A stretch of DNA of 9,992 nt from an uncultured Oscillospiraceae bacterium (GTDB lineage Bacteria; Bacillota; Clostridia; Oscillospirales; Acutalibacteraceae), in the NCBI GenBank assembly GCA_900543555.1, contig UQRL01000054.1, positions 1 through 9,992 of the forward strand, written 5' to 3'. Below the pieces are notes generated by a model. It was not told where the DNA came from. It ran no database searches and saw only the letters and a program-made list of their open reading frames with translations. Of the stretch, positions 1 to 4,991 are shown piece by piece; the stretch's first letter is position 1, and each line of letters begins with the position of its first letter. Position numbers and translations under genes: made by a program.

Positions 1-51
1 CTGCCGCACGTCCGCGCCGTTGGTTTTGCTAGGACCCCCCAGGACTGAGGT

Positions 52-231
52 TTACTTCCTCTTCCGGCGGTGTTGGGCCAGGTTGCCCCACAGGCCCGCC
101 AGGGCGGCGATGCCCCAGGGCGCGGCGGACCCTGCCTCCCCAAAGACAGATATCCCCAGGCCGATGATACCCGCCAGCATCACGGCCAGGCACAGCGTTT
201 GCGCCAGTTTCCATTTCTTCTGTGCGCTCAT
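52..231 (-). CDS. Small two-helix membrane protein, function unknown
   Basis: A 59-residue reading frame starting MSAQKKWKLAQ. A GGGAGG ribosome binding site lies about 8 nt upstream of this ATG, which decides the start within a much longer open frame. Residues about 8-30 form one hydrophobic segment, and a second, less hydrophobic one (AAPWGIAALAGLWG) follows before a basic C-terminus (QHRRKRK). This suggests a two-pass or hairpin inner-membrane protein with both ends in the cytoplasm. It has its own promoter candidate at 270-298 and is divergent from the Mrp-type gene. I do not recognise the family, and no catalytic motif is visible. The long open frame upstream of this ATG, opposite the Mrp gene, is treated as a shadow. 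That the gene is real rests on the ribosome binding site, the promoter and the membrane-like composition. Confidence 0.6.
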   Translation of the reverse strand: MSAQKKWKLAQTLCLAVMLAGIIGLGISVFGEAGSAAPWGIAALAGLWGNLAQHRRKRK

Positions 232-269
232 GCAAAGGCCTCCCATGTTCCCTGTGTGGTTTCGCTGCC

Positions 270-298
270 AGTATACCACGGGGATGGGAGGTTTTCTA
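270..298 (-). promoter_or_regulatory. Candidate sigma-A promoter for the small membrane protein
   Basis: On the minus strand TAGAAA (293-298, 4 of 6 matches to TTGACA) is followed after 17 nt by TATACT (270-275). The -10 is preceded by TGG, giving an extended -10 form. It lies about 40 nt upstream of the ATG at 231. Confidence 0.45.
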
Positions 299-309
299 GG
301 CGCGGCTAC

Positions 310-337
310 TTTACTTTTTTGTAAAAAGGGGTACAAT
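310..337 (+). promoter_or_regulatory. Candidate promoter and overlapping palindrome before the Mrp-type gene
   Basis: A good -10 hexamer TACAAT is at 332-337. The -35 is weak (TTTACT at 310-315, spacer 16). A perfect inverted repeat TTTAC-N6-GTAAA (310-325) covers the -35 region and part of the spacer, the position expected for a repressor or activator site. The -10 is clear; the operator role is inferred from position and symmetry only. Confidence 0.4.
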
Positions 338-390
338 AGAGAAAGACACCCCGGGCAGCCCCCGGGCCATGAGAAAGGATGAATCTGCCA

Positions 391-1233
391 ATGAGCGAAA
401 ATTGCACCCACGATTGCTCCAGCTGTGGGGAGAACTGCCCCTCCCGGCAGCAGCCCCAAAGCTTTTTGGAGAAAACCAATGACCTGAGCCATGTGAAAAA
501 AGTTATCGGCGTGGTCAGCGGCAAGGGCGGCGTGGGCAAGTCCCTGGTCACCTCTCTGCTTGCCACCACCCTGCGCCGCCGGGAGAACCAGGTGGCTGTG
601 CTGGACGCGGACATTACCGGGCCCTCCATCCCCAAGTGCTTCGGCATGAAGCAGCGGGCCCTCTCGGATGAGAACGGTATCTACCCCGTAGAGACCAAGA
701 CCGGCATCAAGGTGATGAGCATTAACCTGCTGCTGGAGGAGGAGACCTCCCCTGTGGTGTGGCGGGGCCCTGTCATCGCCGGGGCCATCAAGCAGTTCTG
801 GACCGATGTGATCTGGGGCAATGTGGACTACATGTTCGTGGACATGCCTCCCGGCACGGGGGACGCACCCTTGACGGTGTTCCAGTCCCTGCCCGTGGAC
901 GGCATTTTGATCGTCACCTCCCCCCAGGAGCTGGTGGGCATGATCGTCTCTAAGGCCGTGGAGATGGCCAAGATGATGAACGTGCCGGTGCTGGGCTTGG
1001 TGGAGAACATGAGCTATGTCACTTGCCCGGACTGCGGCCGGGAGATCCATGTCTTTGGTGAAAGCCACATCGACGAGGTGGCCGCCAAGTATGCGCTGCC
1101 CGTGCTGGGCAAGCTGCCCATGGAGCCCAAGCTGGCCGCCGCCTGCGACCGGGGCGCCATCGAGCTGTTCGAGGGCGGCTGGCTGGACGGCGCCGCTGAT
1201 TTGATCGAGAGCCTGCCCCAGCGGGAGCTGTAA
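391..1233 (+). CDS. Mrp/NBP35 (ApbC) family iron-sulfur carrier ATPase
   Basis: A 280-residue P-loop NTPase of the Mrp/NBP35/ApbC group, cytoplasmic proteins that bind ATP and carry or assemble [4Fe-4S] clusters for target apoproteins. The deviant Walker A SGKGGVGKS is at residues 43-51, with a following DADITGPS switch region and FVDMPPGTGD as the Walker B/switch II part. The paired CPDC cysteines (212 and 215) are the usual bridging cluster ligands of the dimer. The N-terminus carries four more cysteines (5, 9, 12, 16; CX3CX2CX3C), as in many clostridial homologues. The N-terminal MIP18-like domain of enterobacterial Mrp is absent. I chose the ATG at 391 because homologues start with MSE before this cysteine motif and AAAGGA lies 11 nt upstream. 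The ATG at 379 would add four residues but abuts the AAAGG. The gene is monocistronic and ends at a hairpin terminator. Confidence 0.93.
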   Translation: MSENCTHDCSSCGENCPSRQQPQSFLEKTNDLSHVKKVIGVVSGKGGVGKSLVTSLLATTLRRRENQVAVLDADITGPSIPKCFGMKQRALSDENGIYPVETKTGIKVMSINLLLEEETSPVVWRGPVIAGAIKQFWTDVIWGNVDYMFVDMPPGTGDAPLTVFQSLPVDGILIVTSPQELVGMIVSKAVEMAKMMNVPVLGLVENMSYVTCPDCGREIHVFGESHIDEVAAKYALPVLGKLPMEPKLAAACDRGAIELFEGGWLDGAADLIESLPQREL

Positions 1234-1241
1234 AACCGTTG

Positions 1242-1288
1242 ACAGCCACAGCAGACCATTCTGTTGTGGCTGTTCTTGTGTTTTTCTT
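1242..1288 (+). terminator. Rho-independent terminator after the Mrp-type gene
   Basis: ACAGCCACAGCAGA, loop CCAT, then TCTGTTGTGGCTGT forms a 14-bp stem with one G-T wobble. It starts 9 nt after the stop codon and is followed by a T-rich tail (TCTTGTGTTTTTCTT). Confidence 0.8.
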
Positions 1289-1345
1289 CCGGCGGGACGC
1301 GATGGGATTAAACAGGCGGATCGGCCTGGAACTGGAGAAACGGGT

Positions 1346-1810
1346 ATGAAGATTGAAACATGCACAAAGAGCGCTTTTTCCGTGGTTGGGAAAGAGGGCT
1401 CCACGCTGGATGGACCAGGGTTTATTCAAAAATTGTGGGCGGAGGCAAACGCTCACTTCCGTGAGGTTCAGCCGTTGGCGAAAAAAGACGGGACCGGGAA
1501 TTTGGCTGGTATCTGGGGCGTGATGTCGGACTTTTCCCGCTCCTTCCAACCATGGGAGGACCATTTCAGCAAGGGGCTGTACCTGGCCGGCGTGGAGTGT
1601 GCGGATGACGCCCAGGCGCCGGAAGGGTGGACAAAATGGAAGGCCCCAGGCTATGAGTATCTTCGCGCAGAAGCTGAAGATGAAGCTGTATTTTCGCGGG
1701 TGCTGGACTATATGAGGGCCAATGGGCTCTCATTGGTGGGGGCTGTCCAGGATTTTACCTGCCCTGCAACGGGAAAGGACTATATGCTGTTCCCAATCCG
1801 GGTCCTTTGA
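1346..1810 (+). CDS. GyrI-like small-molecule-binding domain protein
   Basis: A 154-residue protein made only of a GyrI-like (AraC-type effector-binding, SOUL/GyrI fold) domain. It opens with the beta strand MKIETCTKSAFSVVGKEG, then has a central WGVMSDFSR segment, a GLYLAGVEC strand, the WTKWKAPGYEYL strand and a C-terminal DFTCPATGKDYMLFPI strand, the usual order for stand-alone members. Such domains bind hydrophobic small molecules in a cleft often lined by acidic and aromatic residues. Stand-alone forms act as drug-sequestering or hydrolytic proteins or as partners of regulators. No DNA-binding domain is fused, so it is not itself an AraC or MerR regulator. GGAG lies 8 nt before the ATG. 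It follows the Mrp terminator by about 57 nt and I saw no convincing promoter in that gap. The ligand is unknown. Confidence 0.85.
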   Translation: MKIETCTKSAFSVVGKEGSTLDGPGFIQKLWAEANAHFREVQPLAKKDGTGNLAGIWGVMSDFSRSFQPWEDHFSKGLYLAGVECADDAQAPEGWTKWKAPGYEYLRAEAEDEAVFSRVLDYMRANGLSLVGAVQDFTCPATGKDYMLFPIRVL

Positions 1811-1855
1811 CTCAGCCGTTTTGCAGGATGGGGAATGTAAAATTTCAAAAACCCC

Positions 1856-1885
1856 TTGACAAATCGGGGGAGGCTGTGCTATTTT
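1856..1885 (+). promoter_or_regulatory. Sigma-A promoter of the leucine T-box operon
   Basis: A perfect -35 TTGACA (1856-1861) is followed after 18 nt by TATTTT (1880-1885). The expected start is near 1892, at the beginning of the T-box leader. Confidence 0.75.
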
Positions 1886-1891
1886 ATCAAA

Positions 1892-2170
1892 CAGACAACG
1901 CGAGGACGCGGACGAGTAAGCTGTGCTGCCCTCTCAGAGAGATGCCGGTGGGTGCGAGGCATTGGGGAACGCAGGGCTGAACTGACCGCCGAGCGGCCGT
2001 GCTGAAGCCAGTAGGTGCGGACGGAGTTGCGCCCGTTATTCTGCGCAGGGGTATGTCAGTACCCCACAAAGCGCGTTTTTCCTGTGGAAAAGCGAAGAAG
2101 AGTGGTACCGCGGAAGCTTTGCTCTTTCGTCTCTTCTGCCCCCTGGGCAGAAGAGCGGAGGAGCTTTTTT
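1892..2170 (+). promoter_or_regulatory. T-box riboswitch leader, leucine-type specifier CTG
   Basis: Stem I is readable. There is a GAGGA kink-turn side (1902-1906) and GCGG (1908-1911), which pairs with CCGC (1986-1989). AGTA (1915-1918) is on the 5' side of the specifier loop, and the distal AGAGAG and GGTGCGAG elements lie around 1936-1958. The 3' side reads GAA-CTG-A-CCGC-C-GAGC, so the specifier is CTG (1982-1984) followed by the usual purine, pointing to tRNA-Leu. The conserved AGTAGG follows at 2010-2015, and the T-box AGTGGTACCGCGG is at 2101-2113. The TGGT bulge pairs with an ACCA tRNA end, agreeing with the A73 discriminator of tRNA-Leu. Uncharged tRNA would stabilise the antiterminator and switch on the transporter-dehydrogenase operon. 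T-box identity is very sure; the leucine reading is strong but made by eye. Confidence 0.92.
2114..2170 (+). terminator. Leader terminator of the leucine T-box
   Basis: CTCTTCTGCCC (2131-2141) pairs perfectly with GGGCAGAAGAG (2145-2155) over a CCT loop. An outer helix AAGCT/AGCTT (2114-2118 with 2162-2166) runs into a T-tract at 2165-2170. The 5' arm competes with the antiterminator helix that contains the T-box sequence. Confidence 0.85.
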
Positions 2171-2211
2171 GTTGCCTGGGGAAAACATTCATTCAAGGAG
2201 GTTGCATCCCC

Positions 2212-3459
2212 ATGCAAAAAAAGTCCGTAAAAATCCCCTTTGCCGTGCTGTTCTCTGTGGGGGCGGTGCTGTTTTCCGCCCATGCGGGGGGCGGCTTTGC
2301 CACAGGCAACCAAGCCCACACCTACTATGTGGGCTTGGGGTGGCTGGGCCCCATCAGCGCCATTGGCGCCATGCTGCTGCTGACCATCACCATGCGGGAA
2401 GCCATGCTTATGTACAACTCTCGTGGGCTGACCAGCTACAAGGAGCTGTTCCAAACCCTGTACCACCCCTTTGACAAGCTGTACCTGCTGTTTGAGGTGT
2501 TCTTTTACATCATGGTGCTCATGGCGGTGGCGGCGGCCATCTCCGGGGCTGCCTCGGCTTTGACGGAATATTTTGGCCTGAACTATTACCTGGGCATCGT
2601 GCTGGTGGGGCTGCTGGTGCTGTGCCTCACCATTTTCGGGGCGGACCTGGTGCGCATGGCCAGCACCTACATGGGTATTGCCATTTTGGTGACGGCGGTG
2701 GCCATTTACGCCGTGGGCATCGCCTGGAGCGGCAATTTGCAGGAAACCCTCTGGCAGGATTTCACCACCCAGGGCTTTGGCAACATGCCCCAGGCCATTT
2801 TGAACTGCTTCACCTACGCGGGCTTCCAGTGCGTCACCCTGCCCACCATGATTGCCTGCGGCACGCCCCTCACCACCCGAAAGGCCTGTTCCCGCTCCAT
2901 GTGGCTCTCCTTCGGGATGAACGCGGTGGCCCTGGTGCTGTCCATCTTCATGCTGCTCTCCTGGCAGGGGTTCTACACCTCGGTGGAGGGGGGGACAGTC
3001 ATCCCCACCCTGACGGTGTGCCGGGAGATGGGCATGGGCTGGCTGACGGTGGTGTACGGCGTGTGTCTGCTGCTGTGCCTGATCTCCACCGGAGTGACCA
3101 CCACCTTCGGCTTTGTGGCCCGGTTTGAAAAGCTGCCCCTCTTCCGGAAAATCTCCTTCGCCCCGGCCCGCAGCGCGGTGGTGGCGGCGTTCATCATCGT
3201 GCTTTCCATGACCATTTCCCTGGTGGGGCTTTCCAACATCATCAAGTACGGCTACGGCTACTGCGGGTACTTCGCCATCGCGGTGGTGATCCTGCCCTTT
3301 CTCACGGTGGGGGTGTACAAGAACCGCAAGTATTTGAAAGAGCATCCCGAGGCCCAGGGCCGCTCCTATGAGGAGGCCGTAAAGGCCCATCAAGCCGAGG
3401 AACCGGAAGAAGATCCCCTCCCCGCCCCTGCGGGCAATTTGAAGAAAGAAGGCTGCTGA
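2212..3459 (+). CDS. YkvI-family membrane transporter (COG3949, APC/LeuT-like)
   Basis: A 415-residue polytopic membrane protein resembling the YkvI family, which groups with the LeuT-fold APC superfamily of sodium- or proton-coupled amino-acid and organic-cation carriers. It has about ten hydrophobic segments, roughly at residues 8-30, 43-60, 90-116, 125-143, 150-171, 193-215, 230-251, 275-297, 322-342 and 347-368. The first contains a glycine-rich AGGGFATG break (25-32), typical of the unwound substrate-binding helix in this fold. The tail (about 372-415) is hydrophilic and acidic. ATG 2212 is set by AAGGAGG 10 nt upstream; the longer open frame before it is T-box leader. The gene lies directly behind the leucine T-box and 2 nt before the dehydrogenase. 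The substrate is unknown; leucine, a 2-hydroxy acid or a related solute is inferred from the leader. Confidence 0.85.
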   Translation: MQKKSVKIPFAVLFSVGAVLFSAHAGGGFATGNQAHTYYVGLGWLGPISAIGAMLLLTITMREAMLMYNSRGLTSYKELFQTLYHPFDKLYLLFEVFFYIMVLMAVAAAISGAASALTEYFGLNYYLGIVLVGLLVLCLTIFGADLVRMASTYMGIAILVTAVAIYAVGIAWSGNLQETLWQDFTTQGFGNMPQAILNCFTYAGFQCVTLPTMIACGTPLTTRKACSRSMWLSFGMNAVALVLSIFMLLSWQGFYTSVEGGTVIPTLTVCREMGMGWLTVVYGVCLLLCLISTGVTTTFGFVARFEKLPLFRKISFAPARSAVVAAFIIVLSMTISLVGLSNIIKYGYGYCGYFAIAVVILPFLTVGVYKNRKYLKEHPEAQGRSYEEAVKAHQAEEPEEDPLPAPAGNLKKEGC

Positions 3460-3461
3460 CT

Positions 3462-4532
3462 ATGAATTTCCAAGAGACACTGTTCCCCGGCTACACCATT
3501 GGGGAGGACGCGTATCAAAATATCCCCGCCGTGTGCGCCCCCTTCGGCAAGAAGGCGGCCATCATCGGCGGCAAACACGCCCTGGCCGCGGCGGAGGGAA
3601 AAATCCGCCGGGCGGTGGAGGGCTCGGACATTGAGATCACCGGCGCCTACTGGTACGGTGGAGAGGCCTCGGTGGAGAATATCGCCATGCTCCAGCCCCA
3701 GGTGGCCCAGGCGGACATGCTCTTTGCCGTGGGCGGCGGCAAGGCCATCGACACGGTGAAGGTGCTGGCCCACATGACCCACCGGCCCTTCTTCACCTTC
3801 CCCACCATCGCTTCCACTTGCGCCAGCTGTACCAGCCTGGGCATTCTGTACCATCCGGACGGCAGCTTGCGGGAGTACTCCTTCTCGAAGATCCCGCCCA
3901 ACCACATCTTCATCGACCCCCAGATCATCGCCGACGCCCCGGTGAAGTACCTGTGGGCCGGCATGGGGGACACCATGGCCAAGCACTTTGAGTGCACCAC
4001 CTCTTCCCGGGGGGACGTGCCCTCCCACTCCGACGCCATGGGCATCGCTCTCAGCTCCATGTGCGCCGAGCCCATCCTCCGCTGGGGCCAGAAGGCCATG
4101 GAGGACTGCAAGGCCCACCAGGTCACCTATGAGCTGACGGAGATCATCCTGAGCATCATCGTCTCCACGGGGCTGGTGTCCAACTTCGTCCAGGTGGACT
4201 ACACCACTGGCCTGGCCCACGCCATCTACAACGGGTTCACCATTCTGCCCAGCACCGAGGAGCACCACCACCTCCACGGGGAAGTGGTGTCCTACGGCAT
4301 TTTGGCCATGCTCACCATCGACAAAAAGTACGAGGAGCGGGACAAGGTGCTGGCCTTTAACCGGTCCATCGGCCTGCCCACCCGGCTTTCTGACATCCAC
4401 GCAAAGCCCGAAGATTTGCCCGCCGTGGCGGAAAAGGCCCTTCAGGGCATCGACGTGCGCAAGTGGCCCTATGCGGTGACGGTGGAGATGATTGTAGACG
4501 GCATCCAAGAGCTGGAGGCCGCCACAGAGTGA
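3462..4532 (+). CDS. Glycerol-dehydrogenase-like metal-dependent alcohol/hydroxy-acid dehydrogenase
   Basis: A 356-residue NAD(P)-dependent dehydrogenase of the GldA branch of the iron-containing (group III) alcohol dehydrogenases. The N-terminal half has the dinucleotide motif GGGKAIDTVK (91-100), preceded by a strand ending LFAV, and the PTIASTCASCTS loop (114-125). The metal ligands appear intact: Asp170 in GMGDTMAK, His253 in GLAHAIYNG and His272 in HLHGEVVSYG, spaced as in Bacillus glycerol dehydrogenase. Length is normal for the family. It starts 2 nt after the transporter stop, with AAGAAGG about 9 nt upstream, so it is in the same leucine T-box operon. The family includes glycerol dehydrogenase and E. 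coli YbdH/HcxA, which acts on 2-oxo/2-hydroxy acids. The leucine leader makes a 2-hydroxyisocaproate/2-oxoisocaproate role attractive but unproven. The sequence alone cannot separate these substrates. Confidence 0.9.
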   Translation: MNFQETLFPGYTIGEDAYQNIPAVCAPFGKKAAIIGGKHALAAAEGKIRRAVEGSDIEITGAYWYGGEASVENIAMLQPQVAQADMLFAVGGGKAIDTVKVLAHMTHRPFFTFPTIASTCASCTSLGILYHPDGSLREYSFSKIPPNHIFIDPQIIADAPVKYLWAGMGDTMAKHFECTTSSRGDVPSHSDAMGIALSSMCAEPILRWGQKAMEDCKAHQVTYELTEIILSIIVSTGLVSNFVQVDYTTGLAHAIYNGFTILPSTEEHHHLHGEVVSYGILAMLTIDKKYEERDKVLAFNRSIGLPTRLSDIHAKPEDLPAVAEKALQGIDVRKWPYAVTVEMIVDGIQELEAATE

Positions 4533-4557
4533 TTTTGCCCGGTTGGGAAAAGTTTTT
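4533..4557 (+). terminator. Weak hairpin terminator after the dehydrogenase
   Basis: TTTTGCCC, loop GGTT, GGGAAAA forms a short stem with a bulged G, followed by GTTTTTG. It begins right after the stop codon. It is weak, so some read-through into the second T-box unit is possible. Confidence 0.35.
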
Positions 4558-4569
4558 GAAAGTTCCCTC

Positions 4570-4598
4570 TTGACATCCTGCAAAAAATAGTGTAGGGT
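4570..4598 (+). promoter_or_regulatory. Sigma-A promoter of the second T-box unit
   Basis: A perfect TTGACA (4570-4575) is followed after 17 nt by TAGGGT (4593-4598), a moderate -10. The expected start is near 4605, just before the leader. Confidence 0.65.
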
Positions 4599-4604
4599 AT
4601 TAGA

Positions 4605-4914
4605 GAACCACAAGTGAATGGGCTTTGGAATACAAAGCCAGGGAAAAGGCTGTGACGAAGAACGTCCAGGCGTCCTTTCCTGCAGAGAGCCGGCGGTGGG
4701 TGCAAGCCGGTGGAAGGCGCCCCGTGACAATCCCTTCCGAGCCGGAGGCCCCAAATCCGCCCCGCGGAGAGTAGGCACCTCCCGCGTATGCTGCGTTAGT
4801 GCATAGGGCTTGCTGGAGCCCGACGAGGTGGCGCGTTTGCGCAATTTGAGTGGTACCGCGGATTTTCAGTCCGTCTCAAGGAAAAACTTTCCTTGAGGCG
4901 GGCTTTTTATTTTG
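4605..4914 (+). promoter_or_regulatory. T-box riboswitch leader, probably isoleucine-type (ATC)
   Basis: The T-box AGTGGTACCGCGG is at 4849-4861, the distal stem I elements AGAGAG and GGTGCAAG are around 4684-4706, and the conserved AGTAGG is at 4770-4775. Stem I pairs GAAG (4657-4660) with CTTC (4734-4737), followed by C-GAGC exactly as in the upstream leader. Counting back from this helix gives ATC (4730-4732, isoleucine), although the next base is C instead of the usual purine. Counting from GAC would give AAT (asparagine). The TGGT of the T-box expects discriminator A73, which fits tRNA-Ile and argues against tRNA-Asn, which normally has G73. The AGTA motif of the 5' specifier loop is not obvious. 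An extra perfect hairpin GGCTTTG/CAAAGCC (4621-4639) precedes stem I. T-box identity is very sure; the amino acid is tentative. Confidence 0.9.
4871..4914 (+). terminator. Leader terminator of the second T-box
   Basis: CCGTCTCAAGGAAA (4871-4884) pairs with TTTCCTTGAGGCGG (4888-4901) over an AAC loop, 14 bp with one T-G wobble, followed by CTTTTTATTTT. It sits immediately downstream of the T-box sequence. Confidence 0.9.
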
Positions 4915-4991
4915 CCTGTGTTCGGAGGCCAGCGCCGGACAAAAACACGCTGGAAAGCGGCATGCGGTCACGGACAGAAAGGAGCAGAACC

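Noticed and set aside
1..51. Direct repeat AGGAC around 31-45 near the left edge
   Set aside because: Two five-base copies separated by a C-run are too short to mean anything, and no hairpin forms.
232..1404. Upstream part of a 450-residue open frame on the minus strand opposite the Mrp-type gene
   Set aside because: It is antisense to a clear Mrp gene and has the His/Gly/Leu-rich composition of a shadow in GC-rich DNA. Only its last 59 residues have a ribosome binding site and a protein-like pattern.
1811..1855. Possible terminator GGGG...CCCC after the GyrI-like gene
   Set aside because: The four-base stem has a long AT-rich loop and no T-tract; I cannot support a terminator here.
1999..2211. 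N-terminal extension of the transporter frame to an ATG-less start inside the T-box leader
   Set aside because: This stretch is T-box RNA with its terminator, and the ATG at 2212 has a perfect AAGGAGG site, so the extension is not translated.
2056..3393. 445-residue open frame on the minus strand opposite the transporter
   Set aside because: Its composition is dominated by His, Gly and Gln with no recognisable domain, and it lies entirely over the transporter gene and its leader; it is a codon-bias shadow.
3390..4844. 484-residue open frame on the minus strand opposite the dehydrogenase and second T-box
   Set aside because: It covers the dehydrogenase and most of a structured RNA leader, with a shadow-type composition and no domain.
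4893..4991. N-terminal extension of the fusion protein by 33 residues
   Set aside because: The frame begins inside the leader terminator, and the ATG at 4992 has AAAGGAG 7 nt upstream.
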